A stretch of DNA of 64,000 nucleotides, taken from assembly GCA_963920705.1 (NCBI GenBank), contig OY987228.1:558001-622000 (forward strand), read 5' to 3'. The translations under genes were made by a program, and so were the position numbers. Origin of the DNA: Odiellus spinosus. Lineage: Eukaryota > Arthropoda > Arachnida > Opiliones > Phalangiidae. Positions 40,301 through 54,022 of the stretch are shown in pieces. The notes beneath the pieces were generated by a model that was not told the DNA's origin, did not search any database, and saw only the letters and a program-made list of their open reading frames with translations. Each line of letters starts with the position of its first letter. The stretch's first letter is position 1.

Positions 40301-43300
40301 CTATTTGAATTAATATTAATTGATCCAAAACGGCTTAGGGCACAGATATGACGCTAGTATAGTTGGATAGATAATTAAATTCTTAACAATATGTTTTAAT
40401 TTCAGAAGGTTCGTATGTGTGTGAGGGGAGATATTAGCTGTAGTTCCAACGCCCCATTTTTCTAGGTATATTTTTGATTATAGAATTTTTCTATTTGAAT
40501 TAAATTAATGGATCTTAAACGGCTTAGGGCACAGATATGATGCTAGTACCTTTCGATAGATAATTAAATTCTAAACAATATGTTTTAATTTCAGAAGCTT
40601 CCTATGTGTGTGAGGGGAGATATTAGCTGTAGTTCCAACGCCCAATCATTTTTCTAGGTTTATTTTTGATTATAGCATTTTTCTATTTGAATTAAAATTA
40701 ATTCCTCTTAAACGGCTTAGGGCACAGATATGACGCTAGTACCGTTGGATAGATAATTTAATTCTGAACAATATGTTTTAATTTCAGAAGGTTCCTATTT
40801 GTGTGAGGGGAGATATTAGCTGTAGTTCCAACGCCCCATCATTTTTCTAGGGATATTTTTGACTATAGCATTTTTCTATTTGAATTAATTTTAATTGCTC
40901 TTAAACGGATTAGGGCACAGATATGACGCTAGTACCGTTGGATAGATAATTAAATTATTAACAATATGTTATAATTTCAGAAGGTTCCTATGTGTGTGAG
41001 GGGAGATATTAGCTGTAGTTCCAACGCCCAATCATTTTTCTAGGTTTATTTTTGATTATAGCATTTTTCTATTTGTATTAAAATTAATTCCTCTTAAACG
41101 GCTTAGGGCACAGATATGACGCTAGTACCGTTGGATAGATAATTTAATTCTTAACAATAAGTTTTAATTTCAGAAGGTTCCTATTTGTGTGAGGGGAGAT
41201 ATTAGCTGTAGTTCCAACGCCCCATCATTTTTCTATAGGGATATTTTTGACTATAGCATTTTTCTATTTGAATTAATATTAATTGCTCCAAAACGGCTTA
41301 GGCACAGATATGACGCTAGTACCGTTGGCTAGATAATTAAATTCTAAACAATATGTTTTAATTTCAGAAGGTTCCTATGTGTGTGAGGGGAGATATTAGC
41401 TGTAGTTCCAACGCCCATTCATTTTTCTAGGTTTTTTTTTTTGATTATAGAATTTTTCTATTTGAATTAATATTAATTGCTCCAAAACGGCTTAGGCACA
41501 GATATGACGCTAGTACCGTTGGCTAGATAATTAAATTCTTAACAATATGTTTTAATTTCAGAAGGTTCCTATGTGCGTGAGGGGAGATATTAGCTGTAGT
41601 TCCAACGCCGATTCATTTTTGTAGGTATATTTTTGATTATAGCATTTTTCTATTTGAATTAATATTAATTGCTCCAAAACGGCTTAGGCACAGATATGAC
41701 GCTAGTACCGTTGGCTAGATAATTAAATTCTTAACAATATGTTTTAATTTCAGAAGGTTCCTATGTGCGTGAGGGGAGATATTAGCTGTAGTTCCAACGC
41801 CCAATCATTTTTCTAGGTATATTTTTGATTATAGCATTTTTCTATTTGTATTAAAATTAATTGCTCTTAAACGGCTTAGGGCACAGATATGACGCTAGTA
41901 CCGTTGGATAGATAATTTAATTCTTAATAATATGTTTTAATTTCAGAAGGTTCCTATGTGTGTGAGGGGAGATATTAGCTGTATTTCTAACCCTCCATAT
42001 AATTAATTATATTTTTGATTGTAGCATTTTTCTATTTGAATTAAAATTAATGGCTCTTAAACGCCTTAGGGCACAGATATGACGCTAGTACCGTTGGATA
42101 GATTAATAAATTCTTAACAATATGTTTTAATTTCAGAAGGTTCCTATGTGTGTGAGGGGAGATATTAGCTGTAGTTCCAACGCCCAATCATTTTTCTAGG
42201 TATATTTTTGATTATAGCATTTTTCTATTTGAATTAGAATTAATTGCTCTTAAACGGCTTAGGGCACAGATATGACGATAATACCCTTGGATAGATAATT
42301 TTATTCTTAACAATAAGTTTTAATTTCAGAAGGTTCCTATTTGTGTGAGGGGAGATATTAGCTGTAGTTCCAACGCCCCATCATTTTTCTAGGGATATTT
42401 TTGACTATAGCATTTTTCTATTTGAATTAATATTAATTGCTCTTAAACGGATTAGGGCACAGATATGACGCTAGTACCGTTGGATAGATAATTAAATTAT
42501 TAGCAATATGTTTTAATTTCAGAAGGTTCATATGTGTATGTGGGGAGATATTAGCTGTATTTCCAATTCCTTATATCATTTTTTAGGTATATTTTTGATT
42601 ATAGCATTTTTCTATTTGATTTAATATTAATTGCTCCAAAACGGCTTAGGGCACAGATATGACGCTAGTACCGTTGGTTAGATAATTAAATTCTAAACAA
42701 TATATTTTAATTTCAGAAGGTTCCTATGTGTGTGAATTGAGATATTAGCTGTAGTTGCAACGCCCCATAATTTTTGTAGGTATATTTTTGATTATAGCAT
42801 TTTTCTATTTGAATTAATATTAATTGTTCCAAAACGGCTTAGGCACAGATATGACGCTAGTACCGTTGGCTAGATAATTAAATTCTAAACAATATGTTTT
42901 AATTTCAGAAGGTTCCTAGGTGTGTGAGGGGAGATATTGGCTGTAGTTCCAACGCCCATTCATTTTTCTAGGTTTTTTTTTTTTTTTGATTATAGAATTT
43001 TTCTATTTGAATTAATATTAATTGCTCCAAAACGGCTTAGGCACAGATATGACGCTAGTACCGTTGGCTAGATAATTAAATTCTTAACAATATGTTTTAA
43101 TTTCAGAAGGTTCCTATGTGCGTGAGGGGAGATATTAGCTGTAGTTCCAACGCCGATTCATTTTTGTAGGTATATTTTTGATTATAGCATTTTTCTATTT
43201 GAATTAATATTAATTGCTCCAAAACGGCTTAGGCACAGATATGACGCTAGTACCGTTGGCTAGATAATTAAATTCTTAACAATATGTTTTAATTTCAGAA

Positions 43301-46300
43301 GGTTCCTATGTGCGTGAGGGGAGATATTAGCTGTAGTTCCAACGCCCAATCATTTTTCTAGGTATATTTTTGATTATAGCATTTTTCTATTTGTATTAAA
43401 ATTAATTGCTCTTAAACGGCTTAGGGCACAGATATGACGCTAGTACCGTTGGATAGATAATTTAATTCTTAATAATATGTTTTAATTTCAGAAGGTTCCT
43501 ATGTGTGTGAGGGGAGATATTAGCTGTATTTCTAACCCTCCATATAATTAATTATATTTTTGATTGTAGCTTTTTTCTATTTGAATTAAAATTAATGGCT
43601 CTTAAACGCCTTAGGGCACAGATATGACGCTAGTACCGTTGGATAGATTAATAAATTCTTAACAATATGTTTTAATTTCAGAAGGTTCCTATGTGTGTGA
43701 GGGGAGATATTAGCTGTAGTTCCAACGCCCAATCATTTTTCTAGGTATATTTTTGATTATAGCATTTTTCTATTTGAATTAGAATTAATTGCTCTTAAAC
43801 GGCTTAGGGCACAGATATGACGATAATACCCTTGGATAGATAATTTAATTCTTAACAATAAGTTTTAATTTCAGAAGGTTCCTATTTGTGTGAGGGGAGA
43901 TATTAGCTGTAGTTCCAACGCCCCATCATTTTTCTAGGGATATTTTTGACTATAGCATTTTTCTATTTGAATTAATATTAATTGCTCTTAAACGGATTAG
44001 GGCACAGATATGACGCTAGTACCGTTGGATAGATAATTAAATTATTAGCAATATGTTTTAATTTCAGAAGGTTCATATGTGTATGTGGGGAGATATTAGC
44101 TGTATTTCCAATTCCTTATATCATTTTTTAGGTATATTTTTGATTATAGCATTTTTCTATTTGATTTAATATTAATTGCTCCAAAACGGCTTAGGGCACA
44201 GATATGACGCTAGTACCGTTGGTTAGATAATTAAATTCTAAACAATATATTTTAATTTCAGAAGGTTCCTATGTGTGTGAATTGAGATATTAGCTGTAGT
44301 TGCAACGCCCCATAATTTTTGTAGGTATATTTTTGATTATAGCATTTTTCTATTTGAATTAATATTAATTGTTCCAAAACGGCTTAGGCACAGATATGAC
44401 GCTAGTACCGTTGGCTAGATAATTAAATTCTAAACAATATGTTTTAATTTCAGAAGGTTCCTAGGTGTGTGAGGGGAGATATTGGCTGTAGTTCCAACGC
44501 CCATTCATTTTTCTAGGTTTTTTTTTTTTTGATTATAGAATTTTTCTATTTGAATTAATATTAATTGCTCCAAAACGGCTTAGGCACAGATATGACGCTA
44601 GTACCGTTGGCTAGATAATTAAATTCTTAACAATATGTTTTAATTTCAGAAGGTTCCTATGTACGTGAGGGGAGATATTAGCTGTAGTTCCAACGCCCAA
44701 TCATTTTTCTAGGTATATTTTTGATTATAGCATTTTTCTATTTGTATTAAAATTAATTGCTCTTAAACGGCTTAGGGCACAGATATGACGCTAGTACCGT
44801 TGGATAGATAATTTAATTCTTAACAATATGTTTTAATTTCAGAAGGTTCCTATGTGTGTGAGGGGAGATATTAGCTGTATTTCCAACCCTCCATATAATT
44901 AATTATATTTTTGATTGTAGAATTTTTCTATTTGAATTAATATTAATTGCTCCAAAACGGCTTAGGGCACAGATATGACGCTAGTATCGTTGGATAGATA
45001 ATAAAATTCTTAACAATATGTTTTATTTTCAGAAGGTTCCTATGTTTGTGAGGGGAGATATTAGCTGTAGTTCCAACGCCCCATCATTTTTCTAGGTATA
45101 TTTTTGATTTTAGCATTTTTCTATTTGAATTAAAATTAATGGCTCTTAAACGCCTTAGGGCACAGATATGACGCTAGTACCGTTGGATAGATTAATAAAT
45201 TCTTAACAATATGTTATAATTTCAGAAGGTTCCTATGTGTGTGAGGGGAGATATTGGCTGTAGTTCCAACGCCCATTCATTTTTGTAGGTTTTTTTTTGA
45301 TTATAGAATTTTTCTATTTGAATTAAAATTAATTGCTCTTAAACGGCTTAGGGCACAGCTATGACGCTAATACCGTTGGATAGATAATTAAATTCTTAAC
45401 AATATATTTTAATTTCAGAAGGTTCCTATGTGTGTGAGGGGAGATATTAGCTGTATTTCCAACCCTACATATAATTAATTATATTTTTGATTATAGCATT
45501 TTTCTATTTGAATTAAAATTAATTGCTCTTAAACGGCTTAGGGCACAGATATGACGCTAGTACCGTTGGATAGATAATTTAATTCTTAACAATATGTTTT
45601 AATTTCAGAAGGTTCCTATTTGTGTGAGGGGAGAAATTAGCTGTAGATCCAACGCCCCATCATTTTTCTATGGATATTTTTGACTATAGCATTTTTCTAT
45701 TTGAATTAATATTAATTGCTCTTAAACGGATTAGGGCACAGATATGACGCTAGTACCGTTGGATAGATAATTAAATTATTTACAATATGTTTTAATTTCA
45801 GAAGGTTCCTATGTGTGTGAGGGGAGATATTAGCTGTAGTTCCAACGCCCAATCATTTTTCTAGGTTTATTTTTGATTATAGCATTTTTCTATTTGTATT
45901 AAAATTAATTCCTCTTAAACGGCTTAGGGCACAGATATGACGCTAGTACCGTTGGATAGATAATTTAATTCTTAACAATACGTTTTAATTTCAGAAGGTT
46001 CCTATTTGTGTGAGGGGAGATATAAGCTGTAGTTCCAACGCCCCATCATTTTTCTAGGGATATTTTTGACTATAGCATTTTTCTATTTGAATTAATATTA
46101 ATTGCTCTTAAACGGATTAGGGCACAGATATGACGCTAGTACCGTTGGATAGATAATTAAATTATTAACAATATGTTTTAATTTCAGAAGGTTCCTATGT
46201 GTATGAGGGGAGATATTAGCTGTAGTTCCAACGCCCCATCATTTTTCTAGGTATATTTTTGATTATAGCATTTTTATATTTGAATTAATATTAATTGCTC

Positions 46301-49300
46301 TTAAACGGCTTAGGGCACAGATATGACGCTAGTACCTTTGGAAATATAATTAAATTCTTAACAATACGTTTTAATTTCAGAAGATTCCTATGTGTGTGAG
46401 GGGAGATATTAGCTGTAGTTCCAACGCCCCATCATTTTTCTAGGTATATTTCTGATTAAAGCATTTTTCTATTTGAATTAAAATTAATTGTTCTTAAACG
46501 GCTTAGGGCACAGGTAAGACGCTAGTACGGTTGGATAGATAATAAAATTATTAACGATATGTTTTCATTTCAGAAGGTTCCTATGTGTGTAAGGGGAGAT
46601 ATTAGCTGTATTTCCAATTCCTTATATTATTTTTTAGGTATATTTTTGATTATAGCATTTTTCTATTTGAATTAATATTAATTGCTCCAAAACGGCTTAG
46701 GGCACAGATATGACGCTAGTACCGTTGGTTAGATAATTAAATTCTAAACAATATGTTTTAATTTCAGAAGGTTCCTATGTGTGTGAGTTGAGATATTAGC
46801 TGTAGTTGCAACGCCCCATAATTTTTGTAGGTATATTTTTGATTATAGCATTTTTCTATTTGAATTAATATTAATTGCTCCAAAACGGCTTAGGCACAGA
46901 TATGACGCTAGTACCGTTGGCTAGATAATTAATTTCTAAACAATATGTTTTAATTTCAGAAGGTTCCTATGTGTGTGAGGGGAGATATTGGCTGTAGTTC
47001 CAACGCCCATTCATTTTTCTAGGTTTTTTTTTTTTTTTGATTATAGAATTTTTCTATTTGAATTAATATTAATTGCTCCAAAACGGCTTAGGGCACAGAT
47101 ATGACGCTAGTACCGTTGGCTAGATAATTAAATTCTAAACAATATGTTTTAATTTCAGAAGGTTCCCATGTGCGTGAGGGGAGATATTAGCTGTAGTTCC
47201 AACGCCCATTCATTTTTGTAGGTATATTTTTGATTATAGCATTTTTCTATTTGAATTAATATTAATTGCTCCAAAACGGCTTAGGCACAGATATGACGCT
47301 AGTACCGTTGGCTAGATAATTAAATTCTTAACAATATGTTTTAATTTCAGAAGGTTAATATGTGCGTGAGGGGAGATATTAGCTGTAGTTCCAACGCCCA
47401 ATCATTTTTCTAGGTATATTTTTGATTATAGCATTTTTCTATTTGTATTAAAATTAATTGCTCTTAAACGGCTTAGGGCACATATATGACGCTAGTACCG
47501 TTGGATAGATAATTTAATTCTTAACAATATGTTTTAATTTCAGAAGGTTCCTATGTGTGTGAGGGGAGATATTAGCTGTATTTCCAACCCTCCATATAAT
47601 TAATTATATTTTTGATTGTAGAATTTTTCTATTTGAATTAATATTAATTGCTCCAAAACGGCTTAGGGCACAGATATGACGCTAGTATCGTTGGATAGAT
47701 AATTAAATTCTTAACAATATGTTTTATTTTCAGAAGGTTCCTATGTGTGTGAGGGGAGATATTAGCTGTAGTTCCAACGCCCAATCATTTTTCTAAGTAT
47801 ATTTTTGATTATAGCATTTTCTATTTGAATTAGAATTAATTGCTCTTAAACGGCTTAGGGCACAGATATGACGCTAATACCGTTGGATAGATAATTAAAT
47901 TCTTAACAATATGTTTTAATTTCAGAAGGTTCCTATGTGTGTGAGGGGAGATATTAGCTGTATTTCCAACCCTCCATATAATTAATTATATTTTTGATTG
48001 TAGAATTTTTCTATTTGAATTAATATTAATTGCTCCAAGACGGCTTAGGGCACAGATATGACGCTTGTACCGTTGGTAAGATAATTAAATTCTGAACTAT
48101 ATGTTTTAATTTCAGAAGTTTCCTATGTGTGTGAGTTGAGATATTAGCTGTAGTTCCAACGCCCCATAATTTTTGTAGGTATATTTTTGATTATAGCATT
48201 TTTCTATTTGAATTAATATTAATTGCTCCAAAACGGCTTAGGCACAGATATGACGCTAGTACCGTTGGCTAGATAATTAAATTCTAAACAATATTTTTTA
48301 ATTTCAGAAGGTTCCTATGTGTGTGAGGGGAGATATTGGCTGTAGTTCCAACGCCCATTCATTTTTCTAGGTTTTTTTTTTTTTTTGATTATAGAATTTT
48401 TCTATTTTAATTAAAATTAATGGCTCTTAAACGCCTTAGGGCACAGATATGACGCTAGTACCGTTGGATAGATAATTAAATTCTTAACAATATGTTTTAA
48501 TTTCAGAAGGTTCCTATGTGTGTGAGGGGAGATATTAGCTGTATTTCCAACCCTCCATATAATTAATTATATTTTTGATTGTAGAATTTTTCTATTTGAA
48601 TTAATATTAATTGCTCCAAAACGGCTTAGGGCACAGATATGACGCTAGTATCGTTGGATAGATAATAAAATTCTTAACAATATGTTTTATTTTCAGAAGG
48701 TTCCTATGTTTGTGAGGGGAGATATTAGCTGTAGTTCCAACGCCCCATCATTTTTCTAGGTATATTTTTGATTTTAGCATTTTTCTATTTGAATTAAAAT
48801 TAATGGCTCTTAAACGCCTTAGGGCACAGATATGACGCTAGTACCGTTGGATAGATTAATAAATTCTTAACAATATGTTATAATTTCAGAAGGTTCCTAT
48901 GTGTGTGAGGGGAGATATTGGCTGTAGTTCTAACGCCCATTCATTTTTGTAGGTTTTTTTTGATTATAGAATTTTTCTATTTGAATTAAAATTAATTGCT
49001 CTTAAACGGCTTAGGGCACAGCTATGACGCTAATACCGTTGGATAGATAATTAAATTCTTAACAATATATTTTAATTTCAGAAGGTTCCTATGTGTGTGA
49101 GGGGAGATATTAGCTGTATTTCCAACCCTACATATAATTAATTATATTTTTGATTATAGCATTTTTCTATTTGAATTAAAATTAATTGCTCTTAAACGGC
49201 TTAGGGCACAGATATGACGCTAGTACCGTTGGATAGATAATTTAATTCTTAACAATATGTTTTAATTTCAGAAGGTTCCTATTTGTGTGAGGGGAGATAT

Positions 49301-52300
49301 TAGCTGTAGATCCAACGCCCCATCATTTTTCTATGGATATTTTTGACTATAGCATTTTTCTATTTGAATTAATATTAATTGCTCTTAAACGGATTAGGGC
49401 ACAGATATGACGCTAGTACCGTTGGATAGATAATTAAATTATTTACAATATGTTTTAATTTCAGAAGGTTCCTATGTGTGTGAGGGGAGATATTAGCTGT
49501 AGTTCCAACGCCCAATCATTTTTCTAGGTTTATTTTTGATTATAGCATTTTTCTATTTGTATTAAAATTAATTCCTCTTAAACGGCTTAGGGCACAGATA
49601 TGACGCTAGTACCGTTGGATAGATAATTTAATTCTTAACAATACGTTTTAATTTCAGAAGGTTCCTATTTGTGTGAGGGGAGATATAAGCTGTAGTTCCA
49701 ACGCCCCATCATTTTTCTAGGGATATTTTTGACTATAGCATTTTTCTATTTGAATTAATATTAATTGCTCTTAAACGGATTAGGGCACAGATATGACGCT
49801 AGTACCGTTGGATAGATAATTAAATTATTAACAATATGTTTTAATTTCAGAAGGTTCCTATGTGTATGAGGGGAGATATTAGCTGTAGTTCCAACGCCCC
49901 ATCATTTTTCTAGGTATATTTTTGATTATAGCATTTTTATATTTGAATTAATATTAATTGCTCTTAAACGGCTTAGGGCACAGATATGACGCTAGTACCT
50001 TTGGAAATATAATTAAATTCTTAACAATACGTTTTAATTTCAGAAGGTTCCTATTTGTGTGAGGGGAGATATTAGCTGTAGTTCCAACGCCCCATCATTT
50101 TTCTAGGTATATTTCTGATTAAAGCATTTTTCTATTTGAATTAAAATTAATTGTTCTTAAACGGCTTAGGGCACAGGTAAGACGCTAGTACGGTTGGATA
50201 GATAATAAAATTATTAACGATATGTTTTCATTTCAGAAGGTTCCTATGTGTGTAAGGGGAGATATTAGCTGTATTTCCAATTCCTTATATTATTTTTTAG
50301 GTATATTTTTGATTATAGCATTTTTCTATTTGAATTAATATTAATTGCTCCAAAACGGCTTAGGGCACAGATATGACGCTAGTACCGTTGGTTAGATAAT
50401 TAAATTCTAAACAATATGTTTTAATTTCAGAAGGTTCCTATGTGTGTGAGTTGAGATATTAGCTGTAGTTGCAACGCCCCATAATTTTTGTAGGTATATT
50501 TTTGATTATAGCATTTTTCTATTTGAATTAATATTAATTGCTCCAAAACGGCTTAGGCACAGATATGACGCTAGTACCGTTGGCTAGATAATTAAATTCT
50601 AAACAATATGTTTTAATTTCAGAAGGTTCCTATGTGTGTGAGGGGAGATATTGGCTGTAGTTCCAACGCCCATTCATTTTTCTAGGTTTTTTTTTTTTTT
50701 TGATTATAGAATTTTTCTATTTGAATTAATATTAATTGCTCCAAAACGGCTTAGGGCACAGATATGACGCTAGTACCGTTGGCTAGATAATTAAATTCTA
50801 AACAATATGTTTTAATTTCAGAAGGTTCCTATGTGCGTGAGGGGAGATATTAGCTGTAGTTCCAACGCCCATTCATTTTTGTAGGTATATTTTTGATTAT
50901 AGCATTTTTCTATTTGAATTAATATTAATTGCTCCAAAACGGCTTAGGCACAGATATGACGCTAGTACCGTTGGCTAGATAATTAAATTCTTAACAATAT
51001 GTTTTAATTTCAGAAGGTTAATATGTGCGTGAGGGGAGATATTAGCTGTAGTTCCAACGCCCAATCATTTTTCTAGGTATATTTTTGATTATAGCATTTT
51101 TCTATTTGTATTAAAATTAATTGCTCTTAAACGGCTTAGGGCACATATATGACGCTAGTACCGTTGGATAGATAATTTAATTCTTAACAATATGTTTTAA
51201 TTTCAGAAGGTTCCTATGTGTGTGAGGGGAGATATTAGCTGTATTTCCAACCCTCCATATAATTAATTATATTTTTGATTGTAGAATTTTTCTATTTGAA
51301 TTAATATTAATTGCTCCAAAACGGCTTAGGGCACAGATATGACGCTAGTATCGTTGGATAGATAATTAAATTCTTAACAATATGTTTTATTTTCAGAAGG
51401 TTCCTATGTGTGTGAGGGGAGATATTAGCTGTAGTTCCAACGCCCAATCATTTTTCTAAGTATATTTTTGATTATAGCATTTTCTATTTGAATTAGAATT
51501 AATTGCTCTTAAACGGCTTAGGGCACAGATATGACGCTAATACCGTTGGATAGATAATTAAATTCTTAACAATATGTTTTAATTGCAGAAGGTTCCTATG
51601 TGTGTGAGGGGAGATATTAGCTGTATTTCCAACCCTCCATATAATTAATTATATTTTTGATTGTAGAATTTTTCTATTTGAATTAATATTAATTGCTCCA
51701 AGACGGCTTAGGGCACAGATATGACGCTTGTACCGTTGGTAAGATAATTAAATTCTGAACTATATGTTTTAATTTCAGAAGTTTCCTATGTGTGTGAGTT
51801 GAGATATTAGCTGTAGTTCCAACGCCCCATAATTTTTGTAGGTATATTTTTGATTATAGCATTTTTCTATTTGAATTAATATTAATTGCTCCAAAACGGC
51901 TTAGGCACAGATATGACGCTAGTACCGTTGGCTAGATAATTAAATTCTAAACAATATTTTTTAATTTCAGAAGGTTCCTATGTGTGTGAGGGGAGATATT
52001 GGCTGTAGTTCCAACGCCCATTCATTTTTCTAGGTTTTTTTTTTTTTGATTATAGAATTTTTCTATTTTAATTAAAATTAATGGCTCTTAAACGCCTTAG
52101 GGCACAGATATGACGCTAGTACCGTTGGATAGATAATTAAATTCTTAACAATATGTTTTAATTTCAGAAGTTTCTTATGTGTGTGAGTTGAGATATTAGC
52201 TGTAGTTCCAACGCCCAATCATTTTTCTAGGTATATTTTTGATTATAGCATTTTTCTATTTGAATTAATATTAATTGCTCCAAAACGGCTTAGGCACAGA

Positions 52301-53167
52301 TATGACGCTAGTACCGTTGGATAGATAATTAAATTCTTAACAATATGTTTTAATTTCAGAAGGTTCCTATGTGTGTGAGGGGAGATATTAGCTGTATTTC
52401 CAACCCTCCATATAATTAATTATATTTTTGATTGTAGAATTTTTCTATTTGAATTAATATTAATTGCTCCAAGACGGCTTAGGGCACAGATATGACGCTT
52501 GTACCGTTGGTAAGATAATTAAATTCTGAACTATATGTTTTAATTTCAGAAGTTTCCTCTGTGTGTGAGTTGAGATATTAGCTGTAGTTCCAACGCCCCA
52601 TAATTTTTGTAGGTATATTTTTGATTATAGCATTTTTCTATTTGAATTAATATTAATTGCTCCAAAACGGCTTAGGCACAGATATGACGCTAGTACCGTT
52701 GGCTAGATAATTAAATTCTAAACAATATTTTTTAATTTCAGAAGGTTCCTATGTGTGTGAGGGGAGATATTGGCTGTAGTTCCAACGCCCATTCATTTTT
52801 CTAGGTTTTTTTTTTTTGATTATAGAATTTTTCTATTTTAATTAAAATTAATGGCTCTTAAACGCCTTAGGGCACAGATATGACGCTAGTACCGTTGGAT
52901 AGATAATTAAATTCTTAACAATATGTTTTAATTTCAGAAGTTTCTTATGTGTGTGAGTTGAGATATTAGCTGTAGTTCCAACGCCCAATCATTTTTCTAG
53001 GTATATTTTTGATTATAGCATTTTTCTATTTGAATTAATATTAATTGCTCCAAAACGGCTTAGGCACAGATATGACGCTAGTACCGTTGGCTAGATAATT
53101 AAATTCTAAACAATATGTTTTAATTTCAGAAGGTTCCTATGTGTGTGAGGGGAGATATGACGAAAAT
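37318..53167. repeat. Satellite array, block 2 (about 191-bp monomer)
   Basis: About 83 monomers continuing the same satellite after the Polinton. Higher-order duplications are plain. Rare variants recur with an offset of 1,545-1,546 bp (41,568/43,113; 42,914/44,460), and a block of about 3.66 kb (19 units) is repeated (45,039/48,703; 47,357/51,020). A four-unit block of 770 bp repeats at 52,172/52,942. Many monomers differ in a poly-T run after 'ttctagg' (8-16 T). The array stops at AGATATGACG, where unique sequence starts. Confidence 0.97.
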
Positions 53168-54022
53168 TAACTAATTAAGTTTATGATAAATCAACCCTTG
53201 TTAATTAGCGGGCGCATTTCTCGTATTATTTTCCTCTTGAACCCAACAATAAAATAAAATTAGTAAAATACTCTTAAAGATCCGTGAATTAAATTGAACA
53301 CATTTAAGCTCATGTTCACTATTTTTCTATGATGTTTATCGTTTAAGATACATTGTCTATGACTACTTTCATCCGAATAAGGTTTAAAGTAACGTATTTA
53401 ACCGCCTTAGTATTTCCTCTATAGCCAAACTTCAGTTGAGAAGAAAGCCTTAGTAAAACGCGAGGAATCTGATTTTTCCTATTCAAACAAATCAGGTGGC
53501 TCCTGCTTACTAAAAACGCTCTACAGCACTAACAAAGCTTACGATACCATATTTTCTCCATCCACTAGGAGTCAACGCTAATTAACCTAGAAATTTCAGA
53601 GGTAAATGTCCAATATACCTGGTTGCCCCTTACTATTTAACCCGCCCAAATTGGCTATAAAAATATTTCGCTTATAGTTTATTGTTAAAATGTATAATTA
53701 TTTTAATATTTACGATATTTACGATCAAAATTAGCTTATATTTTCCTTGAAGAAATCATAGGTTGGAATGAAAAATTTCGTATTTTTTTAGCCGTTGTTT
53801 TTTTATTTTATTTGGGCGGTAAAAAACTTAAGATTTGGCGGGCTTAGAATATCTTCGGGCAATGCCTAGGTTCGAACTTCGAGGGATTAACTCTTTCTCT
53901 CTCTCGGGACGAAAACTTCGGACGCCGGACGGGACTCGGGAGATCTTGTACACGTTGATGCTGGACGGCATTTTGTTCAAAAATTTAATTTAATTTAACC
54001 AAAATAAATTCTGAATTTCAAA
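53168..54022. other. Left flank of the second element, no gene
   Basis: Unique AT-rich sequence. A less AT-rich stretch near 53,860-53,950 could be the promoter area of the transposase gene whose putative first exon starts at 54,023. No repeat of the right terminus was found here. Confidence 0.4.
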
